Part shown: one piece after another, positions 11,495 to 27,576 of the stretch
How positions within the stretch are numbered: position 1 is the first letter of the stretch
Layout of the letters: each line of letters starts with the position of its first letter
Assembly: GCA_029204225.1 (NCBI GenBank)
Contig: CM055101.1
Span: 38,297,374 to 38,361,373, forward strand
Direction of reading: 5' to 3'
DNA: 64,000 nucleotides
Source of the DNA: Diphasiastrum complanatum
Lineage: Eukaryota > Streptophyta > Lycopodiopsida > Lycopodiales > Lycopodiaceae
Program-made: the position numbers and the translations under genes
The notes under the pieces: generated by a model
Seen by the model: the letters and a program-made list of their open reading frames with translations, nothing else
What the model was told of the DNA's origin: nothing
Database searches by the model: none

Positions 11495-12017
11495 TACAAT
11501 CATTTTACGTGTAAGGAACCACAATCAGTTGTAGTTCCTTTCATTCTGATTCATATTTCTTTATTATCGTTGTTTGTAATTTGCTGATTCTCATGTTTTG
11601 TGATGACAGTTCACTCTTGAGCCGTATACTCTTGACGATGTATATAGATTTCGGCAAGAGTTGTTCAAAACCTACGCACAAAATGGTGTAAGCGTTGCAC
11701 CTGAGATCGAGGGCCCTCAAAAACAAGTTGCTCCTGTCTTAATAGCCTTTCAGATTGCTTAGGATGTAGATCTTATAATATATGATAAAAAAGGAATAGA
11801 AGTCCTTCCGAATACAAAGGAAGGCGATATTATAGCAGAGAGTCCTCTTGTCTTAAAAGGCATAGAGGCCCTTTCCAAAATAGAGAAAGACGAGATTATA
11901 GAAGGAGTTATTTCCTTATCAGTTCCTAATACTGATAAAGAAAATTGACTGAATAGAGATCTATTTGTAAATAGAGATACATCAAAAAAAAAAAAGATAC
12001 AATCATTTTACGTGTAA
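11495..12017 (+). mobile_element. poly(A) retroposon with 20-bp target site duplication
   Basis: TACAATCATTTTACGTGTAA occurs at 11495-11514 and again at 11998-12017. The 483 bases between end in a run of 12 A (11984-11995) just before the second copy. Duplicated target plus 3' poly(A) is the hallmark of LINE-type target-primed reverse transcription. The insert has a long + strand coding-like frame from about 11610 (LEPYTLDDVYRFRQELFK...) with one internal TAG, ending at about 11947. I do not recognise this protein. It may be a 5'-truncated retroposed transcript. Retroposition is well supported; the source gene is unknown. Confidence 0.75.
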
Positions 12018-12158
12018 ACAACCCGTTTATGGGTTTTTTTTATTGATATCAATATAGATTCTTACAATCAGGTTGTGTCCATAGTGTGATATTGGAATGC
12101 AATTTTCTATATTGACAAAAAGACATGATGATTGGCATGTATTTGCTGATAGTGAATC

Positions 12159-12650
12159 TCAGTGTTCTTCCATAAGTTGGATTGTTTTGCCATTATCTTT
12201 GCCTTTTATCTCGAGCTCATGTCTTTTACGTACCTGCATAAAACTAATACAAAGTGAGTTACAATCCGTACAAAGATTGTATTAGAAAGTTTTGATTGAA
12301 ACTATTCATAAAGGATCGAGTGTTTACAGTTACTTACGAGTTTACTATTAAAATAAATCTGAAGTCTGAAAGTACACCATCTTGTAGGAGCAATAGTACC
12401 CGCCTGATGTAATTTAGATTCCAATCTTCTTCCACCTCAACACACGTCAAAACGACATCATTGTATATAATTTCAATATTTTTTTGTTTTGAATGTCCAC
12501 TGGCTTCCAAGTCTTGATCGAGTGGCACCCATTTACCTTCTTCTTTTTTTTCCATCTTTGATAATGGAAAAATAAGCTCAACATTTGTTTTTCAATTTGA
12601 TAACGGAAGCACATGGAAGACATTTTAATTCTGCATTCTATTTCTCCATC
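12159..12650 (-). pseudogene. VEEDW-module relic, copy 2
   Basis: Minus-strand motifs in order: FRYQIEKQMLSLFFHYQRW, then WVPLDQDLEASGHSKQ, then VEVEEDWNLNYIRRVLLLL and LSDFRF..VNS near 12,345. These are split over two frames around 12,555-12,600, so there is a frameshift. After a gap with a TTTTATGCAG acceptor, a 25-codon block (12233-12159) reads VRKRHELEIKGKDNGKTIQL and stops. Motif order and the size of the last block match copy 1 at 1452-1891. It abuts the end of the Gypsy integrase near 12,760, so the junction is a recombination or insertion breakpoint. Function unknown. Confidence 0.4.
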
Positions 12651-12769
12651 TGATCTTTTGTCCCAGCCTTCATTCATAAGTTCAGATAATAAACTATCTG
12701 ATAAATTTTTGCATACAAACATCGTTGGAGTTTTGTGTACATTGACACTTAAAAAAAAATCCACAAATA

Positions 12770-13489
12770 TATTCAAGGAAATAAACCAACTCATAGAGAA
12801 ACTTGGCCGTGGATTTCGCATCAGCAACTTTGACAACTTTGGCTTCAACCCACTTGGTCATATAATCAGTTGCTACGATAATGTATCGAGTCTGAGATCC
12901 TCATGCGGTAGGATGAATAGGACCAATATAATCTAGGTCCCATTTTTCAAATGGCGTTTGTGATAAAACCGAATGTAAGGGTTCATAGTTCTGTCTAGTA
13001 GGCCGTTGTGCTCGTTGGCAAACATCACATGTCTGAATAAAATTTTCTGTGTTCTTATGAAGCATAGCCACCAACAACCTGATTGCAAAAGCTTCGAGCA
13101 GTAATATCAGCAGAGAAGTGTCCTTCACCCATGCCATCATGTGAAAACATGATTAAATCTGATATTTCATGTGGTAAAATACATCTACGTAGAATATTGT
13201 CTGATCCACGATGATACAACTGACAAACAATCAATTGATAAGGTTGAGCCTTATGAATCAATTGTCTCTTCTATACTTTTGTCAAAGAGTCATTCGGTTG
13301 TCCTAGCATCAGGTACTCAACAATATCTGTTGCCCACTCAGGTACTGCCTCTACATGGAATAATGCAGCATCTAGTAATTCATCATCCACTTCAGTATTA
13401 ACTGGTGCAAATTCAATTCGTGAAACATGGTCGGCAAGATAATGTTGCTTTCCCTTACGAACCACAATTTGAAAGTCAAATTCAGTCAA
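12770..13489 (-). pseudogene. Ty3/Gypsy integrase and RNase H-integrase linker, decayed
   Basis: From 13489: FQIVVRKGKQHYLADHVSR, the conserved end of the Gypsy RNase H tether. Next comes the H2C2 zinc-binding region in several frames (ARSFCNQVVGG, then HKNTENFIQTCDVCQRAQ). Then comes the start of the catalytic core (PFEKWDLDYIGP, with the core Asp context, and YIIVATDYMTKWVEA). The core ends near 12,770 without the second Asp and Glu of the D,D-35-E triad, where unrelated sequence begins. Several frameshifts are present. The element reads right to left. Confidence 0.85.
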
Positions 13490-13533
13490 TAACAGTAATC
13501 ATCTTGCTATATGCCATGTGTTGCACATCTTGT

Positions 13534-14744
13534 TTACCAAGTAAAGTAATGGTTGGTGATCCGTATAAAATACAAAGTGAGTTTCCACGAGGTAATGTCA
13601 ATCCGTACAGAAAAAATCATGGCTAACGCTTCACGTTCTGTTGTTGAATATTTCTTTTCTAGATTTGTAAGCTTTCTGCTTGCAAATTGTATTGGATAGT
13701 CCTCCTTATATTCACCTAGTTGTGTCAAAACTGACCCAATTGCATATTTTGAAGCATCAATGTGAACATGAAATTCAATCATCCAAGCTGGAGAACGAAG
13801 TATTGGTGCTGAAGCTAATGTCTTTTTAAATTTTTCAAAGGCTTCTAACGTTTCAACTATCCAAATAGGAACAATGGTCAGTTTGTATATAGGTCTTGCA
13901 AGACCAGCAAAGAAGATAATAAAAATTCGATAATAGTTCGCATGACCCATAAACACATAAACTCCATGAATTGTTGTTGGCGGTGGCAATTCCACAATAA
14001 CCTTGATTTTAGAATAATCTGTGGCAATGCCATGTCTTGATATCATGTGTTCAAAAACAAATCTATGGGAAACCCATATCTGGCACTTTTTTGATTCAAA
14101 GAAATTTGATACTTGTGACAACGTTCAATTACTTTTTCCAATCGATCCAGGTGGTCTGAGTCTGTGCGATGGACTCCAAGGTCATCCAAGTAAATTTCAA
14201 GAAATTTTTGTAGATAATTTTTAAAAGCAAATTGCATTACTCTTTGAAATGAACTTGGTGCATTACAGAGTCCAAATGGCATTACTTTGTAAGCATAGGT
14301 CTCCCATTATGTTGCATAGGTTGTTTTATGGTGATCTTCATGTGCAATTTTGACCTGGTTGTAACCACTAAATCCATCCAGAAAAAAAAAAAACTATAAA
14401 CTTCCACTCCAACAAGGCGGTCCAAAATGCTTTCAGTAAAAGGTAATGGAAAGTGATATTTTCTCGTTACTTTGTTCAAGGCCTTGATATTCACACAAAT
14501 TCTCAATTAGGAAAATGACAATTGGTGAAACTCATTCGGTATGCTCGATCTCATAAATGAAATAAGCGTCAAAATATCTCTGAAGCTTTTTCTTTATCGA
14601 ATCTGCAATATTAGGATTATAGTGATAGAACTTTGTCACCTTTGGAACTGCATCAGGTATTAAAAGTGCGGTGTGTTTGATAACTAACGTCTGAATCCCT
14701 TTAAGATCTTTATAAGTCCAGCAATCTTGATACTTAATAAGCAA
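13534..14744 (-). pseudogene. Ty3/Gypsy reverse transcriptase and RNase H, frameshifted
   Basis: Frames follow one another from 14744: RT entry (IKKKLQRYFDAYFIYEIE), then ALNKVTRKYHFPLPF, then MPFGLCNAPSSFQRVM and the catalytic loop in its YLDD form (EIYLDDLGVHR), then the connection and RNase H start (SRHGIATDYSKIKVI, HVHIDASKYAIGSVL, KKYSTTEREALAM). This is a normal Gypsy order. The catalytic Asp pair is retained but the palm is split by a frameshift and a run of eleven A near 14,380, so no functional product is expected. Confidence 0.9.
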
Positions 14745-15980
14745 CCTCTGTGGCGCTTGAAACTGTTCAGGATTAAGTTGTGATCCAACTTGTACAATCT
14801 TTTATGGTTCTCCTGCCTCAACAAGATTCATAGGCTGCGTCCTAGCTGGGCCATCTTAAACAGCTTTCGATTCTGGCACTTGGTCTTTGGGCTCACGATG
14901 TGCTTTTGGTAACATGATAACCGCATCATCTAGTGTATAGCATTTGAAATGTTCAGGCATATCATGTTGGACCTCATCTGATTTTCTTTGTCAAAAGGAC
15001 TAGACTTGGATATTTGCTTAGTCTTTTTAGCAGGAATTGATCATGGAGCCGATGACTTCCGAGATGATAGACTTTTCTTCAAAGGTGAAGACTTCCTGGA
15101 TGGTGATGTCTTGCTAGAACTCTGACTTGAAGAATCTTTCTCAACTTTTCCTTTGTCTTTATCCAGTAAGGTTGGCACATTCTTTGAATCAATCTTTTGA
15201 GGTGGATTTTCTCATTTTCAGACCATATTATAATGTTCTTTAGCTTGTTTTTTCGTACCTCTGTAAGGTTCCGGTTCCATCAGATTAGCAGGAGGAGCTG
15301 GTTGCTTTGATGGGGCAGGTAAAGCTAATTGTTTCGGATATCCAAGAGCAGATTGACGAGGTCTAGCTGTCAAATATCCCATCTGGACATATTGTTGCTG
15401 AATAATCTAAGGATTAAAGTTGCGAAAAGCAATCTCATGATCAGGCGAATTACACAAATGGCATATACTGATTTCCATTTATTTTTTTTATTTGAGGACA
15501 CTCATTCACTGTATGATTTCTCATACAAATGGAACACCAAATATTTTTCCTGGTAGGAAAAGTCTTAGCAAACTTCTCAGGTTCCTTGTTTGCTTGTCCA
15601 TGGAAATTTTCCAATGCTTTAATCTTCTCATCAAATTGTGACTGCAAATTTTCCATCTATTTCTGTTGATGTTTCTCGAACTCATTGAGCATCATCTCTG
15701 CAGTAGCATTGACATTTGTTGATGTAATAGTGGTGGATGTCGTAGTGGTCTATCCTGTTGTATAAGACAACATACTGATATTTGTCTCATCGTCTGAATC
15801 TTTATCCTCCTCCCGTATTGCATAAGCCATACCGTTTTGCAAAGTCGCATACTCATTGTGGCGTTTCAGCTCATGTCTGATCCTTTTCGGAAGACCTGCC
15901 AGGAACATGATCTGGATAGAATGAATGTTTGTCGATTTCAAAAATAATAAACTACTATAAATAGAATAATCTCGTAATTT
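14745..15980 (-). pseudogene. Ty3/Gypsy gag with zinc knuckle and Ser/Lys/Pro linker
   Basis: Reading leftward from 15,941: a capsid-like piece (MFLAGLPKRIRHELKRHNEY), then KIKALENFHGQANKEPEK and a CCHC-type knuckle (CSICMRNHTVNEC, CX2CX3HX4C) at about 15,500. Near 15,000-15,200 comes a linker rich in SRKSSP-type repeats, with KWENPPQKIDS before it. The linker and flanking words match 62,500-62,920 on the + strand, so both belong to one family. No protease is recognisable here, unlike the + strand copy; it appears deleted. Beyond 15,980 to 16,200 lies AT-rich sequence of unclear origin. Confidence 0.8.
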
Positions 15981-16204
15981 GATGAAGGTTCTGGTGAAGA
16001 ATCAAGAGTAATACTGGTATTTTTGCAAAAAAGATACTTTTTTATCAAAAATATGACAATATGACAACTGATTATTCTTCGTCGACCTGGCAGTAGATAG
16101 ATCTGAATCACACCTATGCATAGTGAATCGGACGAAGGTTCTTTTTCTGTATTTTTAGGATTTTGGTGATTTTTTGATAATTTTTTATGGTTTTTCTTAT
16201 GTTT

Positions 16205-17678
16205 CTGAAAATCTACTGAGAAGGATTGTTCGCCCTTCAAACTAAAGGTTTTGGTCTTGTTGACCTTCTGGGAGATCCTCATGGGACAGCTATGCCTTTG
16301 CCTTTGTCTGCTCTACTCGGTCCAGAACCATCTTGGTTTACAAGAACTACGGTGGCACGTTGTCTCTCGAATCTTTCTTCGTCAGATTCGTCGTTCGAAT
16401 GGGAGACAACTCGAAAATTTCTGTTTTCGTGTTCGTCCTCTGCTCCCTCTGTCATTGGTGGTAGGTCATACTATGGTCTCTCCAAAACTTCGTAGCTGAC
16501 AGGATTGTCATTGGCCATTGTCCTGCTCTCATTGAATCTGACATCTCTCATTGTTTTCACAGTGTTCGTGTATAGCATGTAGACTTTGTAGTATGACGAA
16601 TTGTTGTCATAACCTACCAGAAATCTCTACTTGGCTTTCTCATCAAGTTTCTTTCGAAGCTTATCAGGAATATGTGCATAAGCTACACAGCCAAAGATTC
16701 TGACGTGAGACAAATTGGGCTTTCTACCCCACCATAGCTCATGTGGTGTCATGTGAGGGACACCAGACTTGCCTATTCTGATCTCCAAGAACTATGAATC
16801 TCAGATGTTGACACTGCACACAGGTCTTCACAGATATAGGCGGTCGAACAGTTTCTGTTCATTCTTTCTTTGCCCATTGTTTCGACCTCCCTTTGCTCTT
16901 CTAGTTGCCTCTGATTCAACTCCCTCTTAGGCTTAAATTGTTTTTTGTATTTTTCTTTGTTGTCGTAGAAGTACTGGTCAAAACCATCTTTGTGATCAAG
17001 ATGTTCTCTGGCCTCGATTTCCTCTCGAATCTTGACAATCGCCTTTTTGAGGTTCATGGCGAGATCTTTCGCGAGCAGGGTTCTTGTCGTCTAGAATGAT
17101 CTGGTAAGGCTCTCAACAGGTACATGAGCTGCTTCTCAGATGACACAAGGTTCTCTGCTCCAGAGTTATGTAGTGATGAAAAAAAATCCTTCATCTTTCA
17201 GTGAGGTCTTTTCCATCTCACTGCAAATTCGTCAGCTGATCTTTCAGCATCATGATTTGACTTCTTGATTTTGTCTGGAATTGGGTGAGTAATGGATCCC
17301 ACATCTCCTTAGCTTTGGAGAGTGTAGCCAGGTCAAGTGTGAGACTATCTTCGATTTTAAGATGATAGCAAGGCTATTGCCTTGTCATGTTTCTCCCTCC
17401 ATTCGAGTAGCTCCTTGCATGTTGTCGTAGGCATTTCTTCTGTGCCATCCACCCAGGAGAATAGTCCTTTGCCCTTGAGTATGAGTGATGTCTTAACTTT
17501 CCAGGCTAGAAAGTTAGATCCCGAAGAATCAAGTATTGTGCAGATCTTGCTCTGCATGCTGCTGATTGAAGTCGTTGCTTCTTGGAGTCTGTTCCCTTGT
17601 TGATGGTTGTTTGTTTGAATGCTTGGCCTCCTGGATCTGCTAGCTTCTTGGCTATGTCAGAATATGACAGGATGACCT
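16205..17678 (-). pseudogene. Ty1/Copia element relic (gag and integrase tail)
   Basis: From right to left: gag start with the Copia-type entry SNFLAWKVKTSLILKGKGLF (about 17,510), a charged gag middle (KKAIVKIREEIEAREHLDHK, 17,057), then a jump into the region after the integrase core (PHMTPHELWWGRKPNLSHVR and FGCVAYAHIPDKLR, about 16,650-16,760; LVGYDNNSSYYKVY, about 16,600). Protease, integrase core, RT and RNase H are missing, so a large internal deletion lies near 16,790 and the left end is truncated near 16,205. The orientation agrees with the primer site at 17,679. Confidence 0.8.
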
Positions 17679-17690
17679 GCTCTGATACCA
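17679..17690 (-). other. Copia primer binding site (tRNA-iMet type)
   Basis: The minus strand reads TGGTATCAGAGC, directly upstream (in element sense) of the gag relic and next to the inner LTR edge at 17,692. Confidence 0.85.
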
Positions 17691-17691
17691 T

Positions 17692-18500
17692 TGATGAGAA
17701 TGAATCAGAATCGCAGTCGCGAAGCTTTCGCGAATGAACCACGACTCTCTCTTTGCTCTCGGATGGAGATCAAATGCGATCGCTGATCACTCCTACAGTC
17801 GTCCAGAGTGTAGTCAGGCACTGCTGATCTACGTTTATAAAATTAATGCAGCACTCAACATAGTTTCAACCAAGACGTGGAATTCAAATGAACAAGAAAA
17901 CTTAAACACATGAATAAAGAGATATGACACAGTGGACAGTGAAGGTAGAGCACCAACAGCTTGCAATTCTTTGATTTTTGGTCGCAGACAGACTTTTGAG
18001 ATGAATTTCGACTTTAAACAGCCCTATGTAGGCCGCAATCAATTGGAACTAGCCAGAGTATGTCTGATACTAATCTGGCAGACATGCAAAAGGGTCGCAG
18101 ACAGGCAGAAGGCAGCCTCCAACGAGCACACAGAGAGCAGAGGTAGCGGGCAGATAGCAGGGCCATCAAATGAGGCAGCGAGGAGTTGCAGGGAGATCGC
18201 AGGTGTGGCAGCGTGGAGCTACGGGCAGATTGCAGGTGAGGCAGTGTGGAGCTGCAGGGGCAGCGAGGTCTCCACAGATGTTGCGAGGGTACAGGGTTGT
18301 AGGCAACCAGTTTGGAGTCTGAGTCTTTATGTCCTTCTCACTGTTTACTGGTATTTAATTTTCTCGACTACAGATACACTTTTTGAACACCGAAGGGTAT
18401 TAAAGCATTCCAAGAATCATGACACCCATTCAAACACAACCCAATCACTCCTTACAAAACTCAACACTTTACTATTGCATTCTCCAAAACCCTAACATAC
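17692..18500 (-). repeat. 5' LTR of the Copia relic (outer edge uncertain)
   Basis: Begins TGATGAGAATGAATC on the + strand, i.e. the LTR ends in CA in element sense, next to the primer site. The partner LTR was lost with the left end, so the outer edge near 18,500 is an estimate. A 187-codon + strand ORF (17,932-18,495) lies inside; it is made of short GCAGGxGxxGCAG-like repeats, matches nothing and is probably chance. Confidence 0.5.
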
Positions 18501-19118
18501 CCACTCCATATAATGCAATTTTACGAGATGAATATCCTACTAGCACTCAATCAAAATGGTGCTAACTATTTTACATAGCAACCATCCCATAATCGAAATC
18601 ATGCCAACGACCATACATGCCTTCCTAGTCCAGCAACATAAGGATTCCTAATAAGCTATCAATCACTCAACAAGCATACTATTACAACCTTGCTCAAACA
18701 ATCAATAGCGAAACCATAATGACACAAGGAGGCCAACCACATCGACATGATCTTCTCAAGAAATAAATGATATGAAAATGGCCTCACTTCAAACACCCAA
18801 TCCATTCCACATTAGAGCTCTCAAAAACTCCCTAATAAGCTTAAAAAACTTCACCTTCCAACATCTCTAATACACATTGTAAGCCTCCAACCTCCAGTAT
18901 TACACAAAGCAACTAACATCACAGTAGTACTCACCTCAAACAACTATCTACAAGGTACTAACATTGAGCAACATTAGACACGACATGGATCTAACCTACA
19001 AGCTCCCTTAAGCAAACAAGCTCACAAAAACACTCTCAACCAACATCTCATCAAACTCTCCACTCTCAACTTAGCAACTATCACATCATCTCATTATCCA
19101 AAATTCCAACTATCATCC
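18501..19118. other. no gene seen; A/C-rich sequence
   Basis: A low-G strand composition (many CAAC and ACTC words) without ORFs. It may be outer LTR or other repeat sequence; nothing specific could be assigned. Confidence 0.35.
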
Positions 19119-19666
19119 TGAGAACTTTTCACACGTGTGAACCAACTGCAAGTATAGAGGATCAAGAGAATGAATGATTGCACACTGAACTAGCTTCTAT
19201 TCCAAAAACAATGAGATGGAAAACATTGGCAAGCAAGTTAGCATGAAGGCAAGAGCATTCATCACAATCTAACTATGATTACACCTCAAATGGATCAAAT
19301 GAAAGCTTTACTTGAAGAAGTTGTTCTTGAGGTACAAAGCGACTTTATTTATAATACAAGAGGCCTTCTAGAACTTGTGGAGAGAGAGAGAACAACCTAG
19401 ATGCCACATCGCCTCTACCTCTCTACTAGATGACAAAAAGAGAAATGGATAAGACTTGAGAATCTCTCTTTTTGAGAATCCTTTGACCTACAAGAGTAGC
19501 CTCAAATGCTTCTTGATAGGTTCTAGACCTACACATCACTACGAAGACTAAAGTCTAACTTGACTCTAATTGGAGAGCTATTAGACTAGCCTATCTCAAG
19601 TTTGGACAAACCCCAAAACTTGAGTCTCTAAGTTTAATATTATTTTAATTTTACAATATTTTCACA
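19119..19666 (-). repeat. 3' LTR of the split Copia element
   Basis: The + strand reads TGAGAACTTTTCACACGTGTG at the left and TATTTTCACA at the right, so the LTR is TGTG...CTCA in element sense, 548 bp. On the element strand it is preceded by a purine tract (AAGGAGGAG). The first 50 bases recur at 28,397-28,450, the remnant of the partner LTR. Confidence 0.8.
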
Positions 19667-19691
19667 CTCCTCCTTAAAATGAGAATAATAT

Positions 19692-20255
19692 TTACAATAC
19701 CAAGGACTTGGAGATCAAGCCAAGATTTGATCTATGTCTTTCAAAGTCCTTCTTAGCTAGAGGCTTGGTGAGTAAATCTGCATAACAATTTGAAGTTGAT
19801 ACATGCTCAAGGAGAATTTCACCATCCATAACTTTTTCTTTTACATAGTGGTGTGCTACCTCTATGTGTTTACTTCTTGCATGGAAGATTGGATTACTTG
19901 CAAGATATTGGGCCGAGATGCTATCACATTTGATGCAAGGTATTTTCTCCTCTTGAATGATCCCGAGCTCCACTAGTAATCTTTTGATCCAAATGACTTC
20001 CTTTGTTGTGATAGTCAAAGCCTTGTACTCGGCTTCACATGAGGGTAAGGAGATAGTGTCTTGCTTCTTAGATTGCCAAGAGACAAGATTACCTCCCAAA
20101 AATATTGTGTAAGCCCTTGTGGACTTTCTATCCACCTTATCACCTGCAAAACCCGAATCTGAAAAGGCAACAAGGCTTAAACCATGTATTTTAAAACAAA
20201 GTCCATAGTCTTGAGTAGATGCAATATATCTCAAGATCCTCTTCCCCTTTTCCAA
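19692..20255 (-). pseudogene. Copia RNase H domain
   Basis: A 187-codon frame with Copia RNase H landmarks in order: LVAFSDSGFAGDKVDRKSTR (first catalytic Asp region), NLVSWQSKKQDTISLPSCEAE (catalytic Glu), KCDSISAQYLASNP (third Asp) and HARSKHIEVAHHYVKEKV. The core motifs are present, and the frame is intact to the stop just inside the 3' LTR boundary. It links to the RT frame at 20,231-20,857 through a frameshift near 20,245. Confidence 0.93.
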
Positions 20256-21272
20256 TCATGGATTTTTGGATTTTGCATGCTTTGACTAAGCTTATGTACA
20301 CTAAAACTAAGATCATCCCTAGTGATAGTGAGCCATATTAAAGAGCCTATTAGACTTCTAAAAAGTGTGATGTCCTCAAAGGATGCTTCATCACAAGTTT
20401 TAGTGTCTTTAACAATAAACTCCATAGGAGTATGTATGCTTTTACAATCTTGCATTTTAAACTTCTTAAGCATAGATCTTACATAACTTTCTTGAGAAAT
20501 GAAAGCTAAGTCATTAGAGATCTTAATCTCTAATCCAATTACATGATGTAAAAATCCACGATCTTGCATTTTGAATCCCTTTCCTAAGGAGATCTTGGTA
20601 TCAACAAGTAAATCCACGTTGCTTCCAGATGACAGAATGTCATCAACATAAATAAGCAACATGATTATATCATTACCAACATTTTTAAGATATAATGATG
20701 GATCATATGAACTAATCTTGAAGCCAAAAGAAAGAAAATAAGTGTTCAACCTCTCATACCAAGCCCTTGGAGCTTGTTTTAAGCCATAAAGACTTTTCAA
20801 AAGTAAGAATACTTTTGATCCTTTGCCATTCACAACAAAACTTGGAGGTTGATGCATATATATATTTCTTCTTCTAAGTAACCATTTAAGAAAGCATTGG
20901 AAACATCAAGTTGAAGCATTTTCCAATCTTACAAATAGTAATGAGAATTCTAATGGTTACCATCTTTGCTACGGGAGCAAAGGTTTCTTCATAATCTATG
21001 CCTTTGATTTGGGCATAGCCTTTAGCACAATGCCTTGCCTTGAACTTATTGATTGATCCATCATTATTGAGCTTGATTCTATAGACCCACTTGCATCCAA
21101 TGACATGCTTGTCATTAGGTGGATCTACAAGTTGCCAAGTCTCATTTTGCATCAAAGCTCCATACTTGGCCTCCATAGCTTTGATCCAATCCTTTGATTG
21201 AAGAGCTTCCTCCACACTTGATGGTTCTTCAATGGAAGTGTGAAAAGCATGTAGAGAACTTGAATCCTCCAC
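20231..21272 (-). pseudogene. Copia reverse transcriptase, two frames
   Basis: The first frame (21,272-20,886) holds DWIKAMEAKYGALMQNETW, CKWVYRIKLN and GIDYEETFAPVAKM. The second (20,857-20,231) holds KSLYGLKQAPRAWYE, the catalytic YVDD (MLLIYVDDILSSGS) and LIGSLIWLTITRDDLSF. All blocks of a Copia RT are present, including the catalytic Asp pair. A gap of about 28 bases out of frame between 20,857 and 20,886 inactivates it. Confidence 0.93.
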
Positions 21273-21781
21273 TTATTTGCCTTTTTCCAAGTAGGTGAGT
21301 CTTCTAGGCTCGGATCTCTCTCGGGTTGATCTTCTTGGTGTCATTGGTAGACTCGGCTTCTCTTGTGATCTTGGCCCCAACAAGTCTTCAACTTGATCAA
21401 TACTTGATGAAGGGACTCCTCCTTGATGAATAAGCTCTTGAGATTTCTGCACATTGTCCTTCATGTACATTCGATCTTCATGGAAGATCGCATCTCTACT
21501 TATCATAGTTTGATTAGTAGATGGAACAAAAATCCTATAGGCTTTACTTGAGTAGCCTATCATAATGCCTTTAAGAGCATTAGCATCTTCTTTTTTTCTT
21601 GTTTCAAGCGGTAGATGTACAAAGCATACACATCCAAATGTTCTAAGATGATTGACCTCGGGTTTCCTTCCATACAACTTTTCATAAGGTGAAATATCTT
21701 CTATAGTATGATTTGGCAAAAAATTGCAAAGATAGTTAGCACATCCTATTGCTTCTCCCCAAAAGTCTTTAGAAAGAGAGG
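21273..21781 (-). pseudogene. Copia integrase C-terminal region, left part of a split gene
   Basis: Starts in element sense at 21,781 with SLSKDFWGEAIGCANYLCN-like sequence, then ISPYEKLYGRKPEVNHLRTF, FGCVCFVHLP, IMIGYSSKAYRIF and a Ser/Arg-rich linker. The upstream integrase core continues at 27,577-28,106, on the other side of the nested insertion. Confidence 0.92.
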
Positions 21782-21786
21782 CTCCT

Positions 21787-22281
21787 TGTAAAGACCACTA
21801 GGGACAAACCCCTAAGATGAGATAGGAAAACACAAGAGAGACTGTGGAGCAAAACCACCCAACCAAACCTAGATCCCTCCTGGAGAATCCCCCTGGATCT
21901 AGCCCCCAAGCCATGCCAATGTGACAGCAAGAGGAGAAGAGCTCAACAAGTAACCTAGACCAAGTCGTCGACGGAATAATCACTACCTCAATATATAGAG
22001 AGTAGGATCCTGTGCATGAGTCCATGCAATCCCCATGCAGGTCTACTATAAATAGGTTACAGGTCTACATGCATACCTCCTGTCTATATCAGTCACAAGT
22101 ACATGCACTACTCCATATCCATATGTCTCAATTAGAGTGTCTGGGTTCTCTCAAGGTCATTAGTCACCAACAGGCCTTGACTTGGAATAAAATCTAGGCG
22201 TGACCAATAATCTCGAACAGTGGAGGGCCTGTCTACCGTATTAGGACTATTCTGGGTCCTTTACTGAATATGGCCGTAACA
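21787..22281 (-). repeat. 3' LTR of the nested element
   Basis: 495 bp, TGTTACGGCC...GGTCTTTACA in element sense. It matches 27,202-27,571 closely over its first 370 bases in element sense. Confidence 0.88.
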
Positions 22282-22300
22282 TTCTTCCTCCCTTAAACAG
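22282..22300 (-). other. polypurine tract of the nested element
   Basis: The minus strand reads AAGGGAGGAAGAA directly before TGTTACGG, the normal position for the plus-strand primer of an LTR element. Confidence 0.8.
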
Positions 22301-26941
<4,641 letters not shown>

Positions 26942-27201
26942 TGCAGGTCTGGATCGCGGGTTATGTGGAGGGATTATGTGCAGGTCTGAAGGCTGCTGGA
27001 TCGCGCGTGTTATGACTCCACACACAGTTCACGGGCGTTCTCACAGATCAGGTTTACACACCATGGTTACCAACAACTGCCTTCTACATCACGACTCAGC
27101 CTCTAATCTTTTTTCCATCCACATGCAAGCAGAAGTCCAGATTAGAGGGCACATTCCGACCTCCAGAAAGCAAATTTCAAACTGATCTGGTTGGTTTGCT
27201 C

Positions 27202-27571
27202 CCAAGCCATGCCAATGTGACAGCAAGAGGAGAAGAGCTCAACAGGTAACCTAGACCAAGTCATCGACGAAATAATCACTACCTCAATATATAGAGAGTA
27301 GGATCTTGTGCATGAGTCCATGCAATCCCCATGCAGGTCAACTATAAATAGGTTACAACTCTACATGCATACCTCCTGCATATATCAGTCACAAGTACAT
27401 GCACTACTCCATATGTCTCAATTAGAGTGTCTGGGTTCTCTCAAGGTCATTAGTCATCAATAGGCCTTGATTTGGAATAAAATCTAGGAGTGACCAATAA
27501 TCTTGAACACTGGAGGGCCGGTCTACCATATTAGGACTATTCCAAGTCCTTTACCGAATATGGCCGTAACA
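27202..27571 (-). repeat. 5' LTR of the nested element, truncated
   Basis: Aligned to the 3' LTR from the TGTTACGG end for 370 bases, then lost near 27,202. The last 125 bases of the LTR and the primer binding site are missing, replaced by unrelated sequence, so the element cannot prime reverse transcription. Confidence 0.85.
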
Positions 27572-27576
27572 CTCCT

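Noticed and set aside
17932-18495. 187-codon + strand ORF
   Set aside because: Lies in the presumed Copia LTR, consists of short GCAG-type repeats, and has no conserved motif or splice context.
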